This document shows, piece after piece, positions 5,422-13,889 of a stretch of 16,336 bases of DNA; position 1 is the first letter of the stretch, and each line of letters begins with the position of its first letter. Source of the DNA: Kiritimatiellales bacterium (GTDB lineage: Bacteria; Verrucomicrobiota; Kiritimatiellia; Kiritimatiellales; Pontiellaceae); contig JAIPIO010000053.1 of the NCBI GenBank assembly GCA_021734595.1, positions 1 through 16,336 on the forward strand. The letters run 5' to 3'. A program made the translations under genes and the position numbers. Under the pieces are notes generated by a model. The model had not been told where the DNA came from, searched no databases, and saw nothing but the letters and a program-made list of their open reading frames with translations.

Positions 5422-7409
5422 TGGCTGGCTCCCGGAATGGCTGGCAGGGCGATGACGATGGCCGTGCCGCCGGAGCTGGTGTCGATGGTGATCCGGCCGC
5501 TGTGGTCAATGACCGCCCGCTTTGCGATCGGCAACCCCAGACCCAGACCGCGTGCCTTGGTTGTGCTGAAGGGGGAGTATATTTTATCCCGTAGAGAAGG
5601 AGCTATCCCGCTGCCGTTGTCGGTGATGGTGACCAGCACGACGGAATTGGCGGTGTCGGAATTTCGTCCCTTGACCGTGATATTGATGCGCGAGCCTTTT
5701 TTGTTATCAAGATTCTCGGCGGCGTTTTTGAGCAGGTGGTAAATGCCTTCCTGAAGGGAGTTTTCGTCGCCATTGATGAGTAGCTTGCATTCATCGGATG
5801 AGAGGTGAATCTTTAGGTTGCCGTCCTGCCGGTTTGCCTGAAGGCGCGTAATGGCATGTTCAATAGGTTTGTGGACATCCAGAGGCACGAAAACAGGCTT
5901 TGGCGGATTGGCGAATTCGTTGATTTTGTCAATGATCCGGTTGAGCGCATCCACTTCCGAAGTAACCTGGGAACTGAAAGCATCCCTGAAATCCGGGTCC
6001 TCATAGCGCTCGGGGAGAAGTTGGGAGAAGGTCTTGATGGCAACGAGCGGATTTCGGATTTCATGCGACATGCCGGCTGCCAGTTCATTCCAGAATGTAG
6101 CGCGTTCAAGCTGGTCTTCTTTTTCCCGGAAGAGCTTTTCGTCGGTGATGTCGCGCAGCAGGAGCAAGGCGCCGACGCAGCTGCTGCCGCCCATGAGCTG
6201 GCGGGTCTGGGCGGATAGGGTCAGCTTGGTTAAGGGATCCGTCCATTCGACATCTTCGGTCCCTTGGTCGTCGAGCGCTCTGCGCATGAGGTCCGCAATG
6301 CGGCTTCCGAGAGTTTCCGCACGGTTGTTGAGTACGGTTTTTTCGTCCGTGCGCAGGATCTCCTGGGCGGTATTGTTGAACCATCTGACAATGCCGTCTT
6401 CGTCACAGGCGATAATGCCGAAGGGAATCGAGTGCAAAAGTGTTTCGGCCAGTGCTTTCTGTAGGGCGGTCTCTTCGTACTGCAGGGCGGTTTCAAGGGT
6501 GGTTGAGATGTGGTCGGAAAGCGCGGTCAGATCTTCAAAATCCGGATAGTCGAACGGGATGCCGGTTGCCCGCTGACCGACGAATATCCAGCCTTTGATC
6601 CGGCCCTTTACATAGATGGGAATGACAATCTCCGCGCCGAGGGCATCGAGCATCTGCCTGAGCATTATCCGCTCATCGGGCAGCTGAATGTTATCGAGGG
6701 TTTGCCGGGAGATGAGGTGGGTGTTGCGTTCCAGCCAGCGGATAAAGGGATCTGATTCCTTCACCATCAGGTTTTCTGTTTCTTCAAGACACCGCATCCC
6801 GGATCGGAACTTATAGTTTTCGCCGGTGCGTTTTTTGATGAAAATACCGGCGCGGGAAACCTTGGCAGAAGCAACCAGACCTTCAACCACACTGTCGAAG
6901 AGGACATCTATGTTGTCAAAATTCTGCTGGGCCTTGGAGAAATACTGCAGCGGGGTCGAAAAGATCGTGCGCGCGGTCGGCTTAACATCAGCTTGCCGTG
7001 TTGCGAGTTTGGCGAGCTCATCTTCCAGAAAGGCCGTTTTCTGGCGGAGCCTAAAGCATTCTGCCGCATGTTTAATCAGGGCCTGGAAGCTGCGCCGTTC
7101 AGGATCCAGGTCGGCGGTTGCAAAAACGTCAAGCCACTCGACCGCCAGCATAGGATCCGACCGGTCCGCTCCCAGCGCAATGATGATGGTGGCCGGCCAG
7201 CCTTTCCTGATCTCGCATAAAGCATTCAGGCAGTCGGGGGCCCGCAGGTCGGCGATCAGAACGGTGGCGCCGTATTGATAGAACCAGCGGTCAAGCGGTT
7301 CCCGATCATCAATGGGGTGGATGGCCACCATGGAAGACAGCAGTCGCAGCAGTCTGGAGACCAACGCATCGTCCTGGGTGTAAAGCAGGCATGAAGGAAG
7401 TGGTTTCAT
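5418..7409 (-). CDS. Soluble histidine kinase: degenerate receiver - GAF - PAS - HisKA - HATPase
   Basis: The 663-residue protein has no membrane segments. Residues 1-115 look like a receiver-type fold: D13/D14 and a possible acceptor D54 (IADLRAPD) are present, but no Lys follows the fourth strand, so it is probably a pseudo-receiver. Residues 150-310 are GAF-like and 320-425 are PAS (GIIACDEDGIVRWFNNTA). The H-box MSHEIRNPL carries H449. The ATPase has an N-box N562 (LLKNAAENL), G1 DNGSG (597-601) and G2 GLGLGL (621-626). Its HisKA region closely parallels that of the upstream kinase (IKTFSQLLPERY against IKTFTQLLPRRF). ATGA overlaps join it to both neighbours, placing it between the membrane kinase and the response regulator. 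Confidence 0.92.
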   Translation of the reverse strand: MKPLPSCLLYTQDDALVSRLLRLLSSMVAIHPIDDREPLDRWFYQYGATVLIADLRAPDCLNALCEIRKGWPATIIIALGADRSDPMLAVEWLDVFATADLDPERRSFQALIKHAAECFRLRQKTAFLEDELAKLATRQADVKPTARTIFSTPLQYFSKAQQNFDNIDVLFDSVVEGLVASAKVSRAGIFIKKRTGENYKFRSGMRCLEETENLMVKESDPFIRWLERNTHLISRQTLDNIQLPDERIMLRQMLDALGAEIVIPIYVKGRIKGWIFVGQRATGIPFDYPDFEDLTALSDHISTTLETALQYEETALQKALAETLLHSIPFGIIACDEDGIVRWFNNTAQEILRTDEKTVLNNRAETLGSRIADLMRRALDDQGTEDVEWTDPLTKLTLSAQTRQLMGGSSCVGALLLLRDITDEKLFREKEDQLERATFWNELAAGMSHEIRNPLVAIKTFSQLLPERYEDPDFRDAFSSQVTSEVDALNRIIDKINEFANPPKPVFVPLDVHKPIEHAITRLQANRQDGNLKIHLSSDECKLLINGDENSLQEGIYHLLKNAAENLDNKKGSRINITVKGRNSDTANSVVLVTITDNGSGIAPSLRDKIYSPFSTTKARGLGLGLPIAKRAVIDHSGRITIDTSSGGTAIVIALPAIPGASQ

Positions 7410-9916
7410 ATGTCACTCTCCTCCGTGAGCAGCGGAAGATAGATTCTGAAAATGGTTCCTTCCCCCTCCGCGCTTTCTACTTCCACCGCCCCGTGGTGTT
7501 CCTGGAAAATGCCGTGAGAGACAGAAAGCCCCATGCCGGTACCTTCGCTCTTGCTTGTAAAGAAGGGGTCGAAAATACGGCTCACCTTGTCCGGCGGGAT
7601 CCCTGACCCCGTGTCGATAATCTGCACTTTTATGCACGGGAGGGGTAATACCTTTGCGCTGTGGTGCGCCTTTGCAAAATTATATGAGCCATTGGATGTG
7701 TTTACGGTGAGAGTGCCTCCCCGCCCCATTGCGTCAATGGCATTCAGGTGAAGGTTGATGAGTGCCTGCGTAAGAAGATCCGCATCACCGGATATAAGGT
7801 CGGTGCCGGCCAGACATTTCTTGTGCAGGGCAATGTCTTTCTGCCGCAGCTGCTCATGGATGAGTTTGAGGGTGTGCTCGATGGTTTCGTGAAGGTGCAT
7901 GGGATTCAGGGAGGGCTTGGCCGGTTTCGAAAAGCTCAGCAACTGATTTACAATCCGATCAATACGGGTGACTTCGTGCTCAACCAGAGATGAGAAGGTT
8001 TCCCTGAAATCGGCATCGCCAAAACGTCTCGGCAGTAATTGGGTGAATGTCTTTATGGTCACAAGGGGATTCTTGATCTCATGCGCCATCCCCGCCGCCA
8101 AGGTACCCACGCTGGCCAGCTGGTCTGTGCGCCGGATCTGTTCTTCCAGGGTTTTAATTTCGGTCAAATCCGTGAATACCAGCAGTGCGCCCATTGGTTT
8201 TTTATCATGCCCGATGAGATAAACCGTACCCATCCGGATGGAAATATGGTCGCCTTCTCCGGCGGGCAGCGAAGCATCGGAATTCCGCAGTTCATACTGG
8301 TCGGCGAGGGTCTTCTCAAATGCCTTGCTGATAGGTTTGGGCAGGACGTCAATATCCAATCCCATAACCTGGTCTGCACCAAGGCCCGTAATGCGCTGCG
8401 CCTCACGGTTAATCAGCGTAATTTTTCTGTCTGTATTAACGGCAATTACACCGCCGACCAGCTGGTCGAGCAGGATATCGTTGCGGATTTTGCTATCCTG
8501 CATCTGGGTATATAGATTGGCGTTATCAAGAGCCACCGCCAATTGGTTGGCGAGAATCTGTAGGGCATCCTGCTCGGTCCGGTCATAAATGCGCCCGCCG
8601 CGCCGCGACCCGAACAAGACCAGACCGCTCAGTCCGGCCGCGGAAAAAATCCCGACAGCCACGTTTATCGCTACTTCCTTGAGCTGACTTTCAGCGGCAG
8701 CAATCAAGGGGGTTTTCCGAATGCGGGTTAGGCTGTCACGGCACACAGGTTCTTTGGATGAATGGATCATCTCGATTATGGGAGAGGTTTTTGAAATCTG
8801 AATACGGGTTTCGTCGTAGGATGGGGGATACTGCTGGGTAAAGGTTCCATTATCCGTCGACATAATGACGACATGCTCCGTTCCCACGGCATCCATCAAC
8901 AGGGTTGAAAAATGGGAGAGCAGCGCGTCAATGGTTGTAATGGACTGGAAGATTTTCCCCGCTTTTTTCATTGTTGCAGGCACATCCATGGCGTGAGTGG
9001 CGATTAGTTTGTTGGTTAAGTCCTGTAGTCGTCCCTGCGCCGGAATAAGCGAAAATGCCACGATAATCATTGCCATAATTTCAGAGTAGATATGATCTTT
9101 TACCGAAATAGCGGATAAAAGATATTCTATGCCCGTTTGCAACCCGACATACATGAGCACCAAGAATATAATGAACAGGGTATAGGCTACTATTTTCCGG
9201 AGGACAGCACCAACTTCCAAAATGCGGCGGGTAGCAATTCCATAGGCTATAGCAATGTTTACAGCAATCACGCTGATCGGGCCGAATTGACTGGTCTGGC
9301 TGTTGCCTACTATCAGGGGCAAAACTAGTGTCGACACAACCCCGACGATAAAACTAGCTGCAAATCCAAGCAAAATAAACTGAAACTCATAACGCTGGAG
9401 ACCGGAGGATGTCCTGAAGTCTCTGAATGCGAAAATGCCCGCCGCAATACAGGTTGCTATGAAATAAACAACATAGATTACATAGCCCGGTCCGTAAACT
9501 GCTTCGGGAACGGTGGCGAAGCCGGACATCGCATCTTCGGGGATGACAACGTGGTGCATGAAAAAAGGTGACAGGCAGAGAACCGCCGCGCCAAGATTGA
9601 ATACTAAGAAGGCGAACAGCTTCCGATAAATGCTGATCCAGGAGTGGTCATGAAATTTAATAGCGGCAAACAACAGCGAAAAACTTCCAGGGAAAAAAGC
9701 GGTAACGAAAGAGGCCGATCTGATCCAGAACGCCGCTCTCTGGGCATCTTGTGATAGAATCACCTGCAGGACGCTGAAGGTCCAAATAGCCATATGAATA
9801 GAGAGAACGAGAAACTGTTTATTAATAAGCCGCCGGCTGTTCGTCAGGAAAACCAGCAGGCCCAGAATAAGGGTGATTCCTATGGAGCAGAGCAAGGCGG
9901 CGTTCAAAAGCGGCAT
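7406..9916 (-). CDS. Membrane histidine kinase: N-terminal multi-helix sensor - GAF - PAS - HisKA - HATPase
   Basis: The 836-residue protein opens with eight or nine hydrophobic segments (roughly 7-25, 36-53, 66-86, 100-120, 144-164, 178-203, 212-226, 243-262, 277-292). This resembles the 7TM sensor regions of histidine kinases, including the NSRRLINKQF loop after the first helix. Residues 330-465 are GAF-like and 475-590 PAS (VIAVNTDRKITLINREA). The H-box MAHEIKNPL has H612. The N-box is N721/N725, G1 DTGSG (768-772), the F-box FDPFFTSK and G2 GTGMGL (792-797), all intact. Its start lies inside the end of the ketosynthase gene (13-nt overlap) with AGGGTGG ahead of it. A membrane-embedded sensor next to a FadL porin and a ketosynthase suggests a hydrophobic ligand (inference). 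PrsK-like kinases share part of this architecture but I do not claim orthology. Confidence 0.92.
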   Translation of the reverse strand: MPLLNAALLCSIGITLILGLLVFLTNSRRLINKQFLVLSIHMAIWTFSVLQVILSQDAQRAAFWIRSASFVTAFFPGSFSLLFAAIKFHDHSWISIYRKLFAFLVFNLGAAVLCLSPFFMHHVVIPEDAMSGFATVPEAVYGPGYVIYVVYFIATCIAAGIFAFRDFRTSSGLQRYEFQFILLGFAASFIVGVVSTLVLPLIVGNSQTSQFGPISVIAVNIAIAYGIATRRILEVGAVLRKIVAYTLFIIFLVLMYVGLQTGIEYLLSAISVKDHIYSEIMAMIIVAFSLIPAQGRLQDLTNKLIATHAMDVPATMKKAGKIFQSITTIDALLSHFSTLLMDAVGTEHVVIMSTDNGTFTQQYPPSYDETRIQISKTSPIIEMIHSSKEPVCRDSLTRIRKTPLIAAAESQLKEVAINVAVGIFSAAGLSGLVLFGSRRGGRIYDRTEQDALQILANQLAVALDNANLYTQMQDSKIRNDILLDQLVGGVIAVNTDRKITLINREAQRITGLGADQVMGLDIDVLPKPISKAFEKTLADQYELRNSDASLPAGEGDHISIRMGTVYLIGHDKKPMGALLVFTDLTEIKTLEEQIRRTDQLASVGTLAAGMAHEIKNPLVTIKTFTQLLPRRFGDADFRETFSSLVEHEVTRIDRIVNQLLSFSKPAKPSLNPMHLHETIEHTLKLIHEQLRQKDIALHKKCLAGTDLISGDADLLTQALINLHLNAIDAMGRGGTLTVNTSNGSYNFAKAHHSAKVLPLPCIKVQIIDTGSGIPPDKVSRIFDPFFTSKSEGTGMGLSVSHGIFQEHHGAVEVESAEGEGTIFRIYLPLLTEESDI

Positions 9917-11148
9917 GAGTCCACCCTTTCAACAATTAAGCTGCTGTTGCTTCCCCCAAAGCCATGATTGTTTATCATAGCGGAATTACAGACCATTTTC
10001 CGTGGTGTTCTGGGAATATAGTCAAGGTCGCAAAGCGGATCGGGATTTTCATAATTCGTCGTGGGCGGTATAACATTCCGTGTCATAGACAGAGCGCAGG
10101 CGATAAGCTGCTGGGCTCCGGCCGCCGCAAGCGGATTTCCAGTCGCCCCTTTAATGGAGTTGACTGGTATGGCATATGCCCGGTTTCCAAAGACCTTCTT
10201 AATCATCTTGGTTTCAATAAAATCCAGATCTTCATCGCTGGGACCGTGCGCGCTGATGTGGTCAATATCTTCCGCCCGTTTGCCGGCATTCGCCAAGGCG
10301 GTTTGCATGCTTGTTGCCAGTCCTTCTCCAGGCGTCCCTCCAGGAGGATCCCCGCCACAGCCAAATCCCGAAATTTCCACATAAATTGTAGCTCCTCTTG
10401 CCCGTGCATGCTCTAGATTCTCCAGAATAATAACTCCGGCACCTTCGGCGATTACGCCTCCGTCACGTAGCAAATCAAATGGCCGGCTGGCTTTATGTGG
10501 AACCGCATTGTTTTTGGAAATCATACGAGCCATATTAAAAGTGGCAACGGTCAGTTCGGTAATGGGAGCGTCGGCTCCGCCTGTAATGGCAACATCCGCC
10601 TTACCTGTCCGGATACGATCTGCCGCCAGTGCGATGGCGTCCAGCCCGGCGGGGCATCCGGTTGATACGGTCATTGCTTGTGTGTTAATTCCAAGCAGAT
10701 TGGTGATTGCTCCGGCGGCGGCTTGGGGAAGGGAGCTGATTGCCGCATTGGGGCTACAGGAGTCAGCCCCTCTTTTATTAATTCTCAGGACTTGTGTCTC
10801 AATCACTTCTGCGGCACTCGTGCTCACGCCGAAGATGACCGGGACAATCGACCCATTAAGATCCTTATGAACCGCTGCGTCATCAAGAGCCATCCGCGTG
10901 GCCGCTAAAGTTAATTGTGTAAACCGGGCCATCCTTTGAGGTTTATATTTTGCGTCGATATAATCCCTAGGATTGAAGTCACTGACTTCTCCCGCAATGC
11001 GGCAGCCTAGTTTTGATGCATCAAACAATGTGATAGGTCCGATGCCGCTTTCGCCGGCAAGAAGAGTCTTCCAGAAAGCCTCTTTGCCGATGCCGTTGGC
11101 AGCGAGTATGCCCAATCCGGTAATTACAACTCTATTACTCTTTATCAC
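9904..11148 (-). CDS. FabF-type beta-ketoacyl-ACP synthase with Cys-His-Asn active site
   Basis: Start taken at GTG 11148 (414 residues, the usual FabF length), giving IKSNRVVITGLGILAANG as N-terminus. The frame stays open to 11331 but that extension has no family similarity and crosses the likely promoter. Thiolase-fold landmarks are present: nucleophile C165 (STGCPAGLDAI), H301 (ISAHGPSDEDLD), K333 (SIKGATGN) and the C-terminal GFGGSNSSL. The second catalytic His of FabF (H340 in KSMTGH in E. coli) is Asn338 here (GATGNPLAAAG), read as AAT. The gate residue before GFGG is His rather than Phe. It should condense an acyl chain with malonyl-ACP, but these changes point to a specialised enzyme. 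It heads the kinase operon. An acyl carrier protein is not seen nearby. Confidence 0.9.
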   Translation of the reverse strand: MIKSNRVVITGLGILAANGIGKEAFWKTLLAGESGIGPITLFDASKLGCRIAGEVSDFNPRDYIDAKYKPQRMARFTQLTLAATRMALDDAAVHKDLNGSIVPVIFGVSTSAAEVIETQVLRINKRGADSCSPNAAISSLPQAAAGAITNLLGINTQAMTVSTGCPAGLDAIALAADRIRTGKADVAITGGADAPITELTVATFNMARMISKNNAVPHKASRPFDLLRDGGVIAEGAGVIILENLEHARARGATIYVEISGFGCGGDPPGGTPGEGLATSMQTALANAGKRAEDIDHISAHGPSDEDLDFIETKMIKKVFGNRAYAIPVNSIKGATGNPLAAAGAQQLIACALSMTRNVIPPTTNYENPDPLCDLDYIPRTPRKMVCNSAMINNHGFGGSNSSLIVERVDSCRF

Positions 11149-11245
11149 TCTTTGATATTCCCCCAAGCGAGGCGCTGACAGATCTCGCGCACCACCAACC
11201 CTGATATAATAGGATGTCCAATAATGAACATAGCCAACTATACGT

Positions 11246-11261
11246 TGTACATTTTCGTACA
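11246..11261. promoter_or_regulatory. Candidate operator TGTAC-N6-GTACA
   Basis: This perfect inverted repeat has 5-bp arms and a 6-bp centre. It lies at the predicted transcription start of the ketosynthase-kinase operon, where a bound dimer could repress or fine-tune. It is a single copy in the region, so chance is possible. Confidence 0.3.
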
Positions 11262-11262
11262 C

Positions 11263-11291
11263 ATTTAATATCAATATATTGTGCGTGGCAA
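11263..11291 (-). promoter_or_regulatory. Candidate -35/-10 promoter of the ketosynthase-kinase operon
   Basis: On the minus strand, TTGCCA (11291-11286) and TTAAAT (11268-11263) are separated by 17 bp, giving 5 of 6 and 4 of 6 matches to the sigma-70 consensus. Transcription would start near 11256, leaving a leader of about 108 nt before the GTG start at 11148. The AT-rich setting makes chance matches likely. Confidence 0.3.
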
Positions 11292-11400
11292 GATTTATTA
11301 CACCACCTATTGTCAAATTCAGAGGTGACAAGCCATTTTCAAAATGCTAGAAATTAGCTGTTTGTAAACTAAGAGAACAATCCTATATGGGGGGGAACAG

Positions 11401-12669
11401 ATGCAAAAGAGAGCATTGATTACTGGTTTTAAGTACGTATATGTTTCGCTGCTGGCTGTTTTGGTCGGCAGTCTGTATGCAGACGGTTACCGAAATCCAC
11501 CGCCGACGGCCGAGGGAATCGGCAAGTCCGGGGCCAATATGGTGTTTGCGGACGACGCCTCGGCCATTTTCTACAATCCGGCGAATCTGGCATTCCAGAC
11601 CAATGTATCCGTTGTGCTGAATGCCACGTTTGCTCGATCCGAGAATACCTATGAAAACGGTGCAGGACAGAAGGCGGTTTCCGACGATCCGTGGCAGGTG
11701 CTACCCAATCTTTTTGTTTCAGTTCCGTTGGACGATGGTGTGACCACCATTGGTCTCGGAATAACCACTCCCTATGGACAGTCAATCAAGTATAATCAGA
11801 ATGATTTGGTGAACATTCCTTCATTTATGGCCATGAACCCTCCCGCGATCCATGAGGCCGAAATCAGCCTGATAAACTTTAATCCGACGATCGCATTCAA
11901 ACTTGGTGACCGGGTTGGCATCGGTGTAGGTGCGGACATCTATTATTCGACCTTAAAGTTTAAGCAATTTTATCCGTGGTCTGTCATTCCCCTTGGTCCC
12001 GATCAGGAGGCAGAGGCAGAGGCGGATGGATACGGGTTCGGTGGCAATGCTGGCATCACGTGGAATTTCATGGATCGACAGAGTCTGGCATTCACCTACC
12101 GCAGTGAAGTTAAGGTTGAATACGAGGGTGATCTGGATGTTACGCCAGGCGGCACGAATCCCTTTCAATTGGTAAACAGCGACTTTGAAATGGATATACG
12201 ATATCCAACGGTCCTCGGTATAGGTTATGGCATTGGGATAACGGAAACGATCCGCCTTGAAGCTAATCTTGAGTGGTTGGAGTGGTCGGTCAATGAAACG
12301 CAGAAGGCAGATCTGGGAGCAAACGGCTCCATGTCCGTTCCGCAGAAATGGAAGGATACTGTTACGGTTGGTGTTGGTGGAGACTGGCAGTTCGCGAACA
12401 ACTGGGTGTTGCGGGCTGGTTATGCGTTTATTGAATCTCCAATCCCGGACGAAACAATTTCCCCCATCCTCCCGGATGTCGATCGGCATGTCTTGAGCCT
12501 TGGTCTGGGGTATACTTATAAAAACCACACGCTGGATATCGCTTATGCCTACAGTATTTATGCAGATCGCGACAACAGCGGAAATGCCACAGCACTTGCG
12601 GCAGGATATCCGGGCGAATATGACATTGATTCCGACCTGCTTGGTCTGACATATTCGCTTACGTTCTAA
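11401..12669 (+). CDS. FadL/TodX-type outer-membrane porin for hydrophobic compounds
   Basis: The 422-residue protein has a signal peptide (about 1-27, ending SLYA) and begins its mature part with NPPPTAEGIGKSGANMVFADDASAIFYNPANL's pattern, the N-terminal hatch of the FadL/OmpP1/TodX family (ADDAsaifyNPA). The rest is alternating amphipathic strands with aromatic girdles, and the last residue is Phe (LTYSLTF), as in outer-membrane barrels. Family members carry long-chain fatty acids, alkanes or aromatic hydrocarbons across the outer membrane by lateral diffusion. It is the first gene of the plus-strand operon; the next gene starts 15 bp after its stop. A downstream flavoprotein of the cresol/vanillyl-alcohol type suggests an alkylated or phenolic substrate, but a fatty acid is equally possible. 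Confidence 0.88.
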   Translation: MQKRALITGFKYVYVSLLAVLVGSLYADGYRNPPPTAEGIGKSGANMVFADDASAIFYNPANLAFQTNVSVVLNATFARSENTYENGAGQKAVSDDPWQVLPNLFVSVPLDDGVTTIGLGITTPYGQSIKYNQNDLVNIPSFMAMNPPAIHEAEISLINFNPTIAFKLGDRVGIGVGADIYYSTLKFKQFYPWSVIPLGPDQEAEAEADGYGFGGNAGITWNFMDRQSLAFTYRSEVKVEYEGDLDVTPGGTNPFQLVNSDFEMDIRYPTVLGIGYGIGITETIRLEANLEWLEWSVNETQKADLGANGSMSVPQKWKDTVTVGVGGDWQFANNWVLRAGYAFIESPIPDETISPILPDVDRHVLSLGLGYTYKNHTLDIAYAYSIYADRDNSGNATALAAGYPGEYDIDSDLLGLTYSLTF

Positions 12670-12684
12670 GAAAAGGAGGGTCCC

Positions 12685-13866
12685 GTGGATTCCAAGCCGG
12701 AACAGAGCAAGATTCTCGTAATCGATGATGAGATCGGCGTACGCGAAAGCCTGCGCATGGTGCTTAAGAACGACTATGAAATATTCTGTGCGGACCGCGT
12801 CGATGCGGGGATAGAGCTACTGCGGGAGAAAAAACCGGATCTGATCATCATGGATATCCGCATGCCGGAAAAAACCGGTATCGAGGGCCTTCGTGAAATT
12901 AGGGAAATCGACCCCCATGTCTCCATCATCATGCTGACCGGCTATGGTGCTTTGGATACGGCTCAGGAGGCCATCCGCCACGGAGCCAACGATTATCTGG
13001 AAAAACCGTTCGATACGGATGAAATTCAGCAAGTCATCAAAAAATATGTGGAGCGGTCAAAGTTCGTTTTCCGCAAGCGTACGGCCCAAGAGGAGCTCCA
13101 GAAGCTTACACAGTCGCTGGGGCGCGAGGTGGGCCAGAAAAACAAGATGACCACGCTGGGCGCGGCTTCGTCGGAGCTGGTACGTGACCTGCGCAATCCG
13201 CTGACGATTATTCGTGGCTACCTCGACCTGCTCTCTTATGAGCTCAAGGAGAAGAGCGGCAGTGCTTCGCCGGATATGGATGAATATCTCGACCAGATCG
13301 AAAAAAATGTGGAACGGTGCACCGAGCTGGTTGAATCCTGGCGGGCGCTGGGCAAGTTTGATTATTCGCAGATGAACCGGCTAGACTTGCCGAAAATCCT
13401 CGCCGATTGTGTGCGGGAAGCTGAGCGTGAAGTCCTCGATGTTGCATTCGAGACAGAGTTCGATGGCACGGAAGAGCAGTTTGAGATTCTCGGTGAACGC
13501 GCGCAGATCAAGAGGGCCTTTCAGAACATCATTGACAACGCCGCACAAGCTGTGGCCGGTCGGGAGTCCCCCTGCATCAGGGTTTCGGGCAAAAAGGATG
13601 CCGAGGGTATAGAAATACAGATCCGGGATAACGGCTATGGGGTAGACACGCGGGAACTCCAATGGATATTTGAGCCGCTTGACACTGCGGCCAGCATAGA
13701 AAAGGGAACGGGGCTTGGGCTGTTCATCACAAAGAAAGTGATTGAAGAACACCAGGGCACCCTGAAATTTGAAAGCAGGATCAACGAAGGGACCATTGTG
13801 ACCATCTGCCTGCCGCAGGCGCATATCGCGCTTGGTTACTACTCGCGCCCCGACTCCTTCTCCTGA
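12685..13866 (+). CDS. Receiver - HisKA-like - HATPase protein lacking the phospho-accepting His
   Basis: Start is GTG at 12685, with AAGGAGG 5 nt upstream; the 393-residue protein begins in the gap after the porin gene. Residues 8-120 are a complete receiver: D14/D15, acceptor D57 (IIMDIRMPE), T85 and K107 (EKPF). A helical linker (125-155) leads to a HisKA-like segment, SELVRDLRNPLTIIRGYL, in which the H-box His is R167 (codon CGT, one base from CAT). The ATPase domain keeps N281 and N285, G1 DNGYG (315-319) and G2 GTGLGL (341-346), but the F-box is altered (IFEPLDTAAS). It may therefore be a receiver-controlled ATP-binding pseudokinase, a phosphatase, or a partner that works on another protein. 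It probably receives signals from the kinases on the opposite strand. Confidence 0.9.
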   Translation: MDSKPEQSKILVIDDEIGVRESLRMVLKNDYEIFCADRVDAGIELLREKKPDLIIMDIRMPEKTGIEGLREIREIDPHVSIIMLTGYGALDTAQEAIRHGANDYLEKPFDTDEIQQVIKKYVERSKFVFRKRTAQEELQKLTQSLGREVGQKNKMTTLGAASSELVRDLRNPLTIIRGYLDLLSYELKEKSGSASPDMDEYLDQIEKNVERCTELVESWRALGKFDYSQMNRLDLPKILADCVREAEREVLDVAFETEFDGTEEQFEILGERAQIKRAFQNIIDNAAQAVAGRESPCIRVSGKKDAEGIEIQIRDNGYGVDTRELQWIFEPLDTAASIEKGTGLGLFITKKVIEEHQGTLKFESRINEGTIVTICLPQAHIALGYYSRPDSFS

Positions 13867-13889
13867 CGCCTTTACGGAAGAAAGCACCT

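Larger units (their letters stand above)
11149..11400. other. Divergent regulatory region between the ketosynthase and FadL operons
   Basis: This AT-rich 252-bp interval separates two divergently transcribed units. It contains a candidate sigma-70-type promoter for the ketosynthase side (11263-11291), a palindrome overlapping its expected start point (11246-11261), a small inverted repeat GCTA-N5-TAGC (11346-11358) and a G-rich ribosome-binding site for the porin gene just before 11401. No clear promoter for the plus-strand operon was found. Confidence 0.55.

Noticed and set aside
7406..9916. PrsK (PEP-CTERM/exosortase kinase) identity for the membrane kinase
   Set aside because: The layout of membrane sensor, GAF and kinase domains is similar, but no PrsR or exosortase genes are adjacent and the neighbours are a ketosynthase and a second kinase.
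11149..11331. 61-codon N-terminal extension of the ketosynthase
   Set aside because: It has no similarity to ketosynthases, runs through AT-rich promoter-like DNA, and the 414-residue form from GTG 11148 matches FabF length and residue numbering.
11384..11389. TATATG as a -10 box for the FadL operon
   Set aside because: The resulting transcript would start at or inside the G-rich ribosome-binding site, leaving no usable leader.
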